NCBI GenBank assembly: GCA_900547825.1
Contig: URII01000031.1
Coordinates: forward strand, 1 to 28,596
Reading direction: 5' to 3'
Length of the DNA: 28,596 nt
Source: an uncultured Porphyromonadaceae bacterium
GTDB lineage: Bacteria > Bacteroidota > Bacteroidia > Bacteroidales > Muribaculaceae
The notes under the pieces are model-generated. The model searched no databases, was not told where the DNA came from, and saw only the letters and a program-made list of their open reading frames with translations. This document shows, piece after piece, positions 8,368 through 15,966 of this stretch. The position numbers and the translations under genes were made by a program. Every line of letters begins with the position of its first letter. Within the stretch, counting starts at the first letter, position 1.

Positions 8368-9177
8368 TTACCACCTGTTATGGAAATGGTGAACCGGACC
8401 GTGCCCGTGTCCTATTGAATAGGAGGCACCGGCGGCAATAGCTCCGTTGATATACTCTTTTGCGAGCCGTGCCGCATCGTTGAGGCTATATCCGAGAGCA
8501 AGGAATGATGCTATGGCCGACGACAGGGTACACCCTGTGCCGTGGGTATTGACGGTGTCGATACGTTTTGTCCTTAACACGACCGTCTCATCTGTTTCGG
8601 CATTGTAGAATATGTCGGAAAGGTAATCATCGGTAAGATGTCCCGCTTTAAGAAACACTGATGTGCCGAATGCGGCAAGTTCCGCCGCTGCGTCATGTAG
8701 TGCTTCCTGTCCGGCTATACTGTGGCCGAGCAGAAGTTCCGCTTCCGGAATGTTTGGCGTTATCACTCTGGCCCTGGGCACGAGAACATCGCGCAATGTG
8801 GCTACCGCTTCGGATTGAAGCAGCGGGTCACCGGAGGTTGCCACCATTACCGGATCAAGCACTATGTCGGTGATTTCCTGGTAGAGGTCAAGAGTGTCGC
8901 GTACTGAATGAATGAGTTCGGATGAGTGGAGCATGCCGATTTTTACGGAGTCGGTGCCTATGTCGTCAAGAATTGAGCGGATCTGTGACGCTACAAAATC
9001 CGGCGGGATAGGATGCACACCTGTCACACCCACTGTGTTTTCATCCACAACTGCCACTATTGCCGATGTGGCGAAACATCCGCAGGCCGATATGGTCTTT
9101 ATGTCGGCCTGAATGCCGGCACCGCCGCTTGGGTCGCTGCCGGCTATGGTCATGACTCTTTGATATGTTTTTTTCAT
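8368..9177 (-). CDS. thiD: Hydroxymethylpyrimidine / phosphomethylpyrimidine kinase
   Basis: ThiD phosphorylates HMP and then HMP-phosphate to HMP-pyrophosphate, the pyrimidine substrate of ThiE. It is a ribokinase-like enzyme. Substrate-site motif AGSDPSGGAGIQADIKT lies near the N-terminus, LDPVMVATSG in the middle, and the anion-hole and catalytic motif NTHGTGCTLSSAIA near the C-terminus. I placed the start at 9177 (MKKTYQRVMTIAGSD), where the ATG overlaps the tenA stop as ATGA. A second in-frame ATG at 9186 would add three residues. It is the last gene of the thiamine operon and converges with rodA. Confidence 0.95.
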   Translation of the reverse strand: MKKTYQRVMTIAGSDPSGGAGIQADIKTISACGCFATSAIVAVVDENTVGVTGVHPIPPDFVASQIRSILDDIGTDSVKIGMLHSSELIHSVRDTLDLYQEITDIVLDPVMVATSGDPLLQSEAVATLRDVLVPRARVITPNIPEAELLLGHSIAGQEALHDAAAELAAFGTSVFLKAGHLTDDYLSDIFYNAETDETVVLRTKRIDTVNTHGTGCTLSSAIASFLALGYSLNDAARLAKEYINGAIAAGASYSIGHGHGPVHHFHNRW

Positions 9178-9818
9178 ATTTTCCATTGTTCAAGATTATA
9201 GGCACTGTCCCAAAACATCCATTCCATCCGTGCCGCTGAAATGAATGCCTGTGTCATCTGTGCCCTGATTTCCGATGTGGTGGAGCCCGCGAGCCGGTTG
9301 CAAATGGCTATAGCCCTGTCGGTGGCCTCGGCGAATGATTTGTCTCCATAAGTGGCGATCCACTTGATGTAAGGGTTGCCGGGACTACAGGAGTCAAGGA
9401 TGTGTTCACCGACTTTCTGATATATCCAGAAACAGGGCAGTATGGCCGCGGCCTCTATCTCTACCGGACCAAGTCCTTGCGCTGTCTCGAATGATGTGTA
9501 GAGCATACATGCCGGAGTGGGGGACACATTATTCATGTCAATTCCACAGAGAAATGATTCATGCAGAGCGTGTTCCACCATTATTCCTTCGGAGGCGAAC
9601 CTTAAAAATGCGTCTATGTCATCTTTCGCTTTAAGCCGGGATGCTATGTGGGCCAGCACACGGCAATAGTTGTCGATATATAGCGCATCCTGCTGGAGAT
9701 AAAACAGAAACCGTTCACTACTCAATGTGCCGTTGGCAAGTTCCCTTACGAAAGGGTGCCGCAGAATTCCGTCGTATATAGGTTCTGCGAGTTTCCATGT
9801 TTGTTCGCTCCACATCAT
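9174..9818 (-). CDS. tenA: Thiaminase II / aminopyrimidine aminohydrolase
   Basis: TenA hydrolyses 4-amino-5-aminomethyl-2-methylpyrimidine, a thiamine breakdown product, to HMP, and can also cleave thiamine. It therefore supplies salvaged pyrimidine to ThiD. The 214-residue helical protein has the expected active-site residues: D44 in LQQDALYIDNY, the nucleophile C129 in ILPCFWIYQKVGE, and E199 in ARMEWMFWDSAY. The length is normal. It overlaps the methyltransferase gene upstream by 4 bp (ATGA) and thiD downstream by 4 bp, so the three genes are tightly coupled. Confidence 0.93.
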   Translation of the reverse strand: MMWSEQTWKLAEPIYDGILRHPFVRELANGTLSSERFLFYLQQDALYIDNYCRVLAHIASRLKAKDDIDAFLRFASEGIMVEHALHESFLCGIDMNNVSPTPACMLYTSFETAQGLGPVEIEAAAILPCFWIYQKVGEHILDSCSPGNPYIKWIATYGDKSFAEATDRAIAICNRLAGSTTSEIRAQMTQAFISAARMEWMFWDSAYNLEQWKI

Positions 9819-10516
9819 GGCTTATATCCGATTACGGCTACATAATCGCCTTTGTCGCTGCCCGGTATTGGCTCTTCCGCACAAATGTCCGAATCAAGAG
9901 GATGGGTGGTGAGGGTTTGGAATGACTCCAGATCCCTGAAGCCGGCCTGCTGCATGATGGCCTTCTTTTCCGCTGTGGTGCGCCAGTTGGCCGCTTTAAC
10001 CAATTCGATAGGGTAGGGATTCGGTGGAAATACGCCCTCAAGAAGCGGATGATCCCATGTGCCGAGGGCTTTGGCAAGATTGTACATCATGCCGTAGCCG
10101 CTTTCCTTAGGCACATCTATCAGTATGGCTTTCCCTCCCGATGGCAGTGAGTCAAACGCTTTTTTTACAACACTCTCCAGATCGGTGATATAGCTTGGTG
10201 TGCCGTTGAAAAGTATCGTGTCATAGATCCCTGTGCCGAAATCTGCGTCTTCGGCCGTGGCTATGGTTACGTTCATGTCGCGTTTCCGGGCTATTTCGGC
10301 CATGCCGGTTGAGGGTTCTATGCCGTCAGTTATCTCAATGCTGAAATTCTCACGCAGGAGTTTTTCAAACAGGCCGCTTCCGCAGCCTACGGAGAGTATT
10401 CTTTTTGATCCTCTGAGCGTAAGGGCCACGAGCCGAGCTTCTGACAGCAGTACGTTGGGGTTGTCCATGAACCAGGCGTCATAGAGTGTGGCATATTCGT
10501 CGAAATGTTGTTTCAT
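9815..10516 (-). CDS. Class I SAM-dependent methyltransferase in the thiamine operon
   Basis: The 233-residue protein shows the Rossmann methyltransferase signature: motif I RILSVGCGSGLFE (about 39-51), the acidic second strand ending DGIEPS (about 64-69), ATAEDADFG, and motif IV TILFNGTPSYI. No catalytic motif identifies the substrate. It lies between thiF and tenA, with a 6-bp gap upstream and a 4-bp overlap downstream, so it is certainly co-transcribed with thiamine genes. None of the standard thiamine steps needs a class I methyltransferase. It could act on a thiamine precursor or analogue, or be an unrelated passenger. The fold is confident; the function is unknown. Confidence 0.85.
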   Translation of the reverse strand: MKQHFDEYATLYDAWFMDNPNVLLSEARLVALTLRGSKRILSVGCGSGLFEKLLRENFSIEITDGIEPSTGMAEIARKRDMNVTIATAEDADFGTGIYDTILFNGTPSYITDLESVVKKAFDSLPSGGKAILIDVPKESGYGMMYNLAKALGTWDHPLLEGVFPPNPYPIELVKAANWRTTAEKKAIMQQAGFRDLESFQTLTTHPLDSDICAEEPIPGSDKGDYVAVIGYKP

Positions 10517-10522
10517 CGTTTG

Positions 10523-11224
10523 TCAGAGTGTGATTATATTGAAATTTAATGATTTGATATCGATGGTGAGTAATTTCCCGTCAAGGAGATTGCCTGTTCC
10601 GATAAGCGTTTTCAACGCTTCGGCGGCTTGTAGTGAGCCCACAATGCCGGGTACAGCTCCCAATACGCCACCCTGTGATGGCGGCAGGGTAGACAGTTCA
10701 TCGCGCTCAGGATATAGATCCCGATATGATGCGGCTGAGGAGGGAAGGAATGTGCTCACATAGCCATGGAATGAACTTATCGAACCATGCACCCATGGCT
10801 TGCCGAGTTGCCGGCATGTGTCATCAATCAGATAACGTGTGGCGAAATTGTCGCAACAGTCCATGACTATGTCGTACTGCCTGACAATATCCAGGGCGTT
10901 ATTGCTGTTAAGCCCCTCGGGCCAAAGGTCAAACCGGGTGTGGGCCGACATGGCTGAAAGCCTATCCCGTGCAGCTATGGTTTTAGGTGTGCCTACCTGG
11001 GCTTCGGTGTAAAGGATCTGACGCTGGAGATTGCTCAGTGACACAGTGTCGGGATCGCACAGGCCGAGTTTGCCCACTCCTGCGCCGGTGAGGTACATTG
11101 CTACAGGAGATCCCAAGCCTCCGAGACCCACTATGAGCACTGAGGAATCAAGAAGACGCCTCTGTCCCTCCGCTCCTATTTCCGGCAACATTATCTGCCG
11201 TGAATATCTATCCATATGTATCAT
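10523..11224 (-). CDS. thiF: ThiS-adenylyltransferase, ThiF/MoeB/HesA family
   Basis: ThiF activates the C-terminal Gly-Gly of ThiS by adenylation before sulfur transfer. The E1-like fold is clear: RYSRQIMLPEIG at the N-terminus, nucleotide-binding loop LIVGLGGLGSPVAMYL, DPDTVSLSNLQRQ, and DCCDNFATRYLIDD. The open frame extends upstream into thiH, but the natural start is MIHMDRYSRQ at 11224, 7 bp past the thiH stop; 11215 is also possible. The zinc-site cysteines of typical ThiF/MoeB are absent: the segment reads SYRDLYPE, and no Cys occurs from there to the C-terminus. MoeB is an alternative name, but the operon argues for ThiF. Confidence 0.9.
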   Translation of the reverse strand: MIHMDRYSRQIMLPEIGAEGQRRLLDSSVLIVGLGGLGSPVAMYLTGAGVGKLGLCDPDTVSLSNLQRQILYTEAQVGTPKTIAARDRLSAMSAHTRFDLWPEGLNSNNALDIVRQYDIVMDCCDNFATRYLIDDTCRQLGKPWVHGSISSFHGYVSTFLPSSAASYRDLYPERDELSTLPPSQGGVLGAVPGIVGSLQAAEALKTLIGTGNLLDGKLLTIDIKSLNFNIITL

Positions 11225-11231
11225 TTCAGGC

Positions 11232-12341
11232 TCAGTCAAATACTTTATCCCAGTCTTTCCACACAGCTTCATAGCCGTGTGCATGTATGGCTTCGGCAAC
11301 TTCGGCGGGGGAGCGGTCATCGCTTACTTCGAATTGTTCCAATGATTGCGGATAGGTGTGATAGCCCCCCGGATCGGTTTTGGATCCGGCGCTCAGAGAG
11401 GTGGCGCCGAGGGTGAGTATGTTGTCGCGGAAATCGGGGCGTTCGCGGGTGGATACGGATATATCCACATCATGGTCGAATATACGGAATGCAAATATAA
11501 GCTGGGCAAGTTCCCGGTCGCTCATTACCACGTTTGGCTGAAATCCTCCCTCAGCTGGACGCATACGGGGGAAATTGACGCTATACCTTGTGCGCCAGTA
11601 GTGTTTTCTGAGATACCTCAGGTGCAGAGCCATCATGGTGACGTCCGTGCGCCAGTCCTCAAGCCCTATTAGCACACCCATGCCTATTTTATGTACTCCT
11701 GCCTGGCCCATGCGGTCAAATCCGTTTACCCTCCATTCAAAATTTGATTTCATTCCGGCAGGATGGTATTTCCTGTAATTCTCCCGGTGGTAGGTTTCCT
11801 GAAAGCATACTACTCCGTTAAGGCCGGAATGCGTCAGGCGTTCATAGTCCTCTGCCGACAACGGCATAACCTCCATAGTCAGGTTGTTGAAATATGGGCG
11901 GCATGTACGCAGGGCTTTTTCAAGATAGTCCGTACCGGCTGCGTGTGGGTTTTCCCCCGTTACGAGGAGCAGGTTCTCGAAAGGGCCGAGACGCCGTATG
12001 GCTTTGCATTCGTCGGCTATCTGTTCCTGTGTCAGAATCACGCGCGGGAATTTGTTGTGGCGGTTGAAGCCGCAGTAGACGCATGAATTGGTGCACGAGT
12101 TGGTGATGTACATAGGTATGTACATCGATATGGTGTTGCCGAACCGCTCGCGCGTATAGTGCCGGCTCAGTGCGGCCATCCGCTCTATGTATGGGGCGGC
12201 GGCAGGTGATATGAGCGCCATAAAGTCGTTTATATCGGGGTGGGCTTTGGCGAGGGCCACCTCAACATCCTGTGGTGTCATTGACTGTATGCGTCCGGTA
12301 GTCGCATCCCAGTCATATTTTATAAGTTCGTCGGCGAACAT
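11232..12341 (-). CDS. thiH: 2-iminoacetate (dehydroglycine) synthase, radical SAM
   Basis: ThiH is a radical-SAM lyase that cleaves tyrosine to p-cresol and dehydroglycine, the C2-N unit of the thiazole ring. The CX3CX2C cluster motif is seen as NSCTNSCVYCGF near residues 80-92. Other family features are VTGENP, NLTMEVMPL, and YRKYHPAGMKSNF. The length (369) fits the family. It starts 2 bp after thiG, its functional partner. Using ThiH rather than the oxygen-dependent glycine oxidase ThiO fits an anaerobic gut lifestyle. Confidence 0.96.
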   Translation of the reverse strand: MFADELIKYDWDATTGRIQSMTPQDVEVALAKAHPDINDFMALISPAAAPYIERMAALSRHYTRERFGNTISMYIPMYITNSCTNSCVYCGFNRHNKFPRVILTQEQIADECKAIRRLGPFENLLLVTGENPHAAGTDYLEKALRTCRPYFNNLTMEVMPLSAEDYERLTHSGLNGVVCFQETYHRENYRKYHPAGMKSNFEWRVNGFDRMGQAGVHKIGMGVLIGLEDWRTDVTMMALHLRYLRKHYWRTRYSVNFPRMRPAEGGFQPNVVMSDRELAQLIFAFRIFDHDVDISVSTRERPDFRDNILTLGATSLSAGSKTDPGGYHTYPQSLEQFEVSDDRSPAEVAEAIHAHGYEAVWKDWDKVFD

Positions 12342-12343
12342 GT

Positions 12344-13111
12344 TCAGTTCAGAAATGAAGTTAACGGACTGCTTGCCACCGCTATGCGTGAACGTGCGCC
12401 GAGCCCGGCGCGATATGCCTCATGTCCGGCCTCCACGGCTTTGGCAAATGCACGAGCCATCTCAACCGGATTTCCGGCTATGGCTATGGCTGTGTTCACC
12501 AACACCGCATCGGCCCCCATCTCCATTGCTTCCGCAGCGTGTGACGGAGCCCCAAGGCCGGCGTCAACCACTACAGGCACGTTGCTTTCCTCTATAATTA
12601 TTTCAAGAAGGTCTTTCACCACAATGCCTTTGTTTGTGCCTATAGGGGCGCCGAGCGGCATTACGGCTGCGGTTCCTGCCTCTTCAAGGCGTTTGCACAG
12701 TACGGGGTCGGCCTGTATGTAGGGAAGCACCTTGAACCCGAGTGTGGCAAGCCTCCCACATGCTTTCAGTGTTTCTATAGGATCAGGCAATAGATATTTT
12801 GGATCCGGATGTATCTCAAGTTTTATGAAGTCCGTTTCAAATGCTTCGCGGGCGAGTTGGGCCGCCAACACGGCTTCCTCGGCATTACGGACGCCGGAGG
12901 TGTTGGGAAGCAGCTGCACATCAGGGCGCAGGATGTGGCGGAGCATGTCGTCCTCACGGTTTTCTGTGTCAATACGCTTGATGGCCACAGTGACCATCTG
13001 TGATCCGGAAGCCGCTATGGCCTCCTGCATGAGTTTGTTGGAGCTGAATTTGCCTGTGCCTACAAACAGCCGGCTGTCAAATTCGCGTCCTCCGATGATA
13101 AGTTTTTCCAT
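12344..13111 (-). CDS. thiG: Thiazole synthase
   Basis: ThiG condenses 1-deoxy-D-xylulose 5-phosphate, dehydroglycine and sulfur from ThiS thiocarboxylate into the thiazole phosphate. The 255-residue TIM-barrel protein has FVGTGKFSSN at the N-terminus, the Schiff-base lysine K97 in FIKLEIHPD, PLGAPIGTNKG, VVDAGLGAPSHAAEAMEMG and DAVLVNTAIA. The first 52 bases of the gene overlap the end of thiE in another frame, an unusually long overlap for this operon. Confidence 0.97.
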   Translation of the reverse strand: MEKLIIGGREFDSRLFVGTGKFSSNKLMQEAIAASGSQMVTVAIKRIDTENREDDMLRHILRPDVQLLPNTSGVRNAEEAVLAAQLAREAFETDFIKLEIHPDPKYLLPDPIETLKACGRLATLGFKVLPYIQADPVLCKRLEEAGTAAVMPLGAPIGTNKGIVVKDLLEIIIEESNVPVVVDAGLGAPSHAAEAMEMGADAVLVNTAIAIAGNPVEMARAFAKAVEAGHEAYRAGLGARSRIAVASSPLTSFLN

Positions 13112-13698
13112 ACTTGTAGTATTTCTTTTGTTGTAAGTTCAGGATCTGATGAATTAAGGATAAGGCCTGATACGGCTATGCCTGAAAGTCCGGTTTTGCC
13201 CAGCTCAGGAAGATCGGTCAGTGTTATGCCCCCTATGCCTACTACCGGGATTCTGATACCGTTTGCCCGGCATGATGCAATTATGCCGGTATAACCTCCG
13301 GCACCAAGCACAGGCGAGAGATTCTTTTTCGTGGTTGTGAACCGGAACGGGCCGAGACCTATATAGTCGGCTCCCGAGGCTGAGGCAGCCTTTATATCTT
13401 CGAAAGTATTGGCTGTGGCCCCTATTATGGCTTTTCCGCCAAGAATAGATCGCGCATCGGTTACGGGCATGTCATTTTTGCCGAGATGTACTCCGTCGGC
13501 TTTCAGCTCATTGACAAGGTGCACACGGTCATCGACGATGAATGTGGCGCCGTAATGGCGGCAGAGACGAGCTGCCTCGTATCCTGTGCGGAGATATTCG
13601 TCATCGGGCACGTCCTTGATCCGGAGCTGTACCCAACGGCAGCCCCCGCGTAATGCAGCCTCTAAGCCGTGGATGGTATGTGTTATAAATTGAAGCAT
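13060..13698 (-). CDS. thiE: Thiamine phosphate synthase
   Basis: ThiE joins HMP-pyrophosphate and thiazole phosphate into thiamine phosphate. The TIM-barrel motifs are present: WVQLRIKD near the N-terminus, FIVDDRVHLVNELKADGVHL, GATANTFEDIKAA, YIGLGPFRFTTTK and VVGIGGITL. The open frame continues 32 codons upstream of the family start, so I placed the start at MLQFITHTIHG (13698), giving 212 residues, normal for ThiE. It lies 16 bp after the TenI-like gene. Its last 52 bases overlap thiG. Confidence 0.93.
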   Translation of the reverse strand: MLQFITHTIHGLEAALRGGCRWVQLRIKDVPDDEYLRTGYEAARLCRHYGATFIVDDRVHLVNELKADGVHLGKNDMPVTDARSILGGKAIIGATANTFEDIKAASASGADYIGLGPFRFTTTKKNLSPVLGAGGYTGIIASCRANGIRIPVVGIGGITLTDLPELGKTGLSGIAVSGLILNSSDPELTTKEILQVWKNLSSEDANLTAGCL

Positions 13699-13714
13699 AA
13701 GGTATGTCGTACGG

Positions 13715-14269
13715 TTATTTGAATGCAGTGCTGGCGGCGAAATCTTTCCATGCAGCTCCAAGCATAGCGGCACCATCGAATCCTGCATCTTCAAGCAATG
13801 GTAGCTTTTCGAAGGTCACGCCTCCGAGGGCGAATATGTTTTTGCCTGAAATGCCGGCCCGTTTTATATCGGAAAGATTGAATGCGCTCCGGTAGCCGGG
13901 TTTGGATATGCTGTCGAACACCGGGCTTAGGAACAGATAGTCGGCATCATTGCTGTAGGCCGAAAGTTCGTCTATGCAATGGCAGCTGCGGCTTGTTGTA
14001 CCTTTCCAGCCTTCTGGACGTGATGGATTGCGCGAGTTAAGATGAATCCCGCCTATTCCCATTTCTGCTGCAAGACCGAAATGATCGTGTATGGACAGAT
14101 AGGGATAAAACCGCTCAGGTATATGCTCTATGAACTCGCGCATTTCGCTCAGTGTGGCCTGGGGTTTGCGGATATGTACACGCCAGCAAGTCCGGCTTTC
14201 GAGCAGCCGGACCACGGCAGTGTGCTCCCCATTCCAGAAATAAGGGGTGGTGATGGCGATAAGTTTCAT
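13715..14269 (-). CDS. TenI/ThiE-like protein, possible thiazole tautomerase
   Basis: This 184-residue protein is a short member of the ThiE/TenI fold family. Matching features are VHIRKPQATLSEM, LSIHDHFGLAAEMGIGGIHLN, YLFLSPVFDSISKPGY and IFALGGVTFEKLP. TenI converts the ThiG product to its aromatic tautomer, the form ThiE prefers. A full ThiE is encoded next door and this copy has a TenI-like SPVFDS segment, so a tautomerase role is plausible; a second, weaker ThiE is the alternative. It follows thiS after 1 bp. Confidence 0.85.
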   Translation of the reverse strand: MKLIAITTPYFWNGEHTAVVRLLESRTCWRVHIRKPQATLSEMREFIEHIPERFYPYLSIHDHFGLAAEMGIGGIHLNSRNPSRPEGWKGTTSRSCHCIDELSAYSNDADYLFLSPVFDSISKPGYRSAFNLSDIKRAGISGKNIFALGGVTFEKLPLLEDAGFDGAAMLGAAWKDFAASTAFK

Positions 14270-14270
14270 C

Positions 14271-14474
14271 TTATCCTCCGCACACGGCAGTTATTACAGT
14301 CACGTTGTCGCCGTCGTTCAGCTGGGTTGTGGGCCAGTCGGCTTTGCGCACCACTTTGTTGTTTACAGCCACGGCTATGCCTGATGACGGCATGGCGGTT
14401 TGTTGCAGCAGGTCAGCCACTGTAACGTTCTCGGTGTCGAGAGCAATCTCTTTGTTGTTGAAAAAAATGTTCAT
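14271..14474 (-). CDS. thiS: Sulfur carrier protein ThiS
   Basis: ThiS is a ubiquitin-like sulfur carrier whose C-terminus becomes a thiocarboxylate and donates sulfur to ThiG. The 67-residue protein ends in VITAVCGG, with the required terminal Gly-Gly, and has the family middle segment GIAVAVNNKVV. It is the first gene of the operon, about 60 bp downstream of the TPP riboswitch. Confidence 0.95.
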   Translation of the reverse strand: MNIFFNNKEIALDTENVTVADLLQQTAMPSSGIAVAVNNKVVRKADWPTTQLNDGDNVTVITAVCGG

Positions 14475-14538
14475 GGATCATGTATTTTACAAAAAGAGTT
14501 GCAAGCGCCTGATTGAACTGCAAAAATACCATGCCATG

Positions 14539-14618
14539 AACAAATCCTTTCGGCGGTACTGACCGCATCAAGTTCATAGGGTATGATCTCAGCCTCACAA
14601 TTAGAGCAAGGCACCCCT
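14539..14618 (-). promoter_or_regulatory. TPP riboswitch (THI element)
   Basis: Read on the minus strand, this segment carries the conserved TPP aptamer parts in order: GGGGTGCC (14610-14617), GGCTGAGATCATACCC, TGAACTTGATGCGGTCA, then GTACCGCCGAAAGGATTTG. These are the pyrimidine- and pyrophosphate-sensing helices. It lies in the leader of the thiS-first operon, so thiamine pyrophosphate should repress the operon. I see no clear T-tract terminator between aptamer and thiS, which favours control of translation initiation, but the expression platform was not folded. Confidence 0.95.
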
Positions 14619-14633
14619 TTTGTTATTATGCGG

Positions 14634-14663
14634 CAAAGATAATGAATTATATTTTTGCTGCAA
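14634..14663 (-). promoter_or_regulatory. Promoter of the thiamine operon
   Basis: On the minus strand TTG (14661-14663), a 19-bp spacer and TATCTTTG (14634-14641) match the Bacteroidetes consensus very well. It lies about 16 bp upstream of the riboswitch aptamer, so nearly the whole leader is the riboswitch. Confidence 0.75.
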
Positions 14664-14695
14664 TCATTCCTCTGAAAAATATTTTCTCATGGGAA

Positions 14696-14726
14696 TTTGG
14701 TTAACTCTCGCTTATCCGTATATTTG
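14696..14726 (+). promoter_or_regulatory. Promoter of the AraC-type regulator
   Basis: TTTG (14696-14699), a 19-bp spacer and TATATTTG (14719-14726) form a full Bacteroidetes consensus promoter. It is 37 bp before the regulator ATG. It is divergent from the thiamine promoter, with only 32 bp between the two -33 elements. Confidence 0.7.
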
Positions 14727-14763
14727 CATATCGGCTTGAATTACTGCCGGATGTTTTGTTGAG

Positions 14764-15801
14764 ATGGAAACAGATCTGATATATTTTATCTATGGGCTTT
14801 GTGTCATGTTCTATGGCATGATGGCATGGTTTTTCTATAGAAAGGGGGCCGACAGGCTTTCGCGGCTTGTAATGCTGCTGATGGCGGTACTTGCTGCGGG
14901 ATGCGTCAAGGATGTGTTTTTTATCCCTATGGCAGATGGTCATGACACTTTTTTATGGACCTCATTGTCGGCTATTGACATGGTGGCTGTTCCTCTTTAT
15001 GCTTTTGTCCTTATTGAATTATGCCGCCCGGGATGGCTGACCCGGCGCACCATGCTGCTTCATGAAATGTCGTTTGTGATTTTGGCACTCCTTTTTATGA
15101 CAACACGTGAAAAGGTGTTTTTCGACGCAGAAACCGTGTGGGCCGCTATATATGGCTTCGGATATGCAAGCTGGACAGTGTGGGCTATTCCGAGATATCA
15201 CCGGCATCTAATGGAGGCGTATTCATATTATGAGAGTATAAACCTGAACTGGCTGCGGACCATATTGTTTTCATATTTTATTATTCTTTCATTGTGGATA
15301 ATTGACTGTGTGTTTATGGAAATGGGCATAGGGTGGGTATATATGCTCGGTTCGCTGATTATATGGATGTTTGTGTGCTGGTTTATCTATCGGCATGAGT
15401 CGGTGATTGATGAGTTGCGTGAGCATCCTGTACAACTACTGGATGAATACCAAAATGAGGAGCAGGGATCGGAGCTTGGCCGTGTGATAAGACGGTTGTT
15501 TGAAGTTGATATGATTTTTCTGAACCGTCAGCTGAAACTGTCGGATGTGGTGAGGATGTCGGGCTCTAACCGCACTTATGTAAGCCGCTTCTTCAATGGA
15601 GAGGAGGGAACATCTTTTTTCGAATATGTCAACGGTTATAGAGTGAGATATGCTGAGGAATTGCTTAAAAATACAGATGATAAAATAGAGACCATTGCCG
15701 AGAAATCCGGGTTCAGTTCCCGGCAGTCGTTCCATAGGGTGTTTTTAAAACTAAAAGGGTGCACGCCCGAAACAATGCGCACTGGTAGAGCAAATCGGTG
15801 A
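14764..15801 (+). CDS. Membrane-bound AraC-family transcriptional regulator
   Basis: The 345-residue protein has about seven hydrophobic membrane segments in its first 220 residues (for example LIYFIYGLCVMFYGMMAWFF and ILFSYFIILSLWIIDCVF). A cytoplasmic linker then leads to a C-terminal AraC/XylS DNA-binding domain (about 255-340): LKLSDVVRMSGSNRTYVSRF is the first helix-turn-helix and IETIAEKSGFSSRQSFHRVF the second. It may sense an envelope signal and act from the membrane. Its targets are unknown. Neighbouring candidates are the divergent thiamine operon, the two small exported proteins downstream, or its own gene. Confidence 0.88.
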   Translation: METDLIYFIYGLCVMFYGMMAWFFYRKGADRLSRLVMLLMAVLAAGCVKDVFFIPMADGHDTFLWTSLSAIDMVAVPLYAFVLIELCRPGWLTRRTMLLHEMSFVILALLFMTTREKVFFDAETVWAAIYGFGYASWTVWAIPRYHRHLMEAYSYYESINLNWLRTILFSYFIILSLWIIDCVFMEMGIGWVYMLGSLIIWMFVCWFIYRHESVIDELREHPVQLLDEYQNEEQGSELGRVIRRLFEVDMIFLNRQLKLSDVVRMSGSNRTYVSRFFNGEEGTSFFEYVNGYRVRYAEELLKNTDDKIETIAEKSGFSSRQSFHRVFLKLKGCTPETMRTGRANR

Positions 15802-15966
15802 CAGAAAGGTGATTATACCGTTTGCTACATATAATTTACCTTGTGTTACACATTCTGCAGTGCTTCTTTTTGACTCATAGTTACACAAATTTATCCATTT
15901 GTTTTATAAGGTGGGGATTTAAGTGCTATCTTCGCTTCCGAAACTAATCCTTAAACTTATAAAGAT

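Noticed and set aside
8357..8373. TGGTAAA/TTTACCA hairpin between rodA and thiD as a terminator
   Set aside because: The stem is short and AT-rich with a three-base loop and lacks a T-tract on either side.
13699..13794. A longer thiE start at 13794
   Set aside because: The extra 32 residues run into the TenI-like gene and do not resemble the ThiE N-terminus; MLQFITHTIHG does.
15898..15934. TTTG and TATCTTCG as a promoter for the small lipoprotein at 15967
   Set aside because: The spacing is 25 bp, well outside 19-20 bp, and the -7 box is imperfect.
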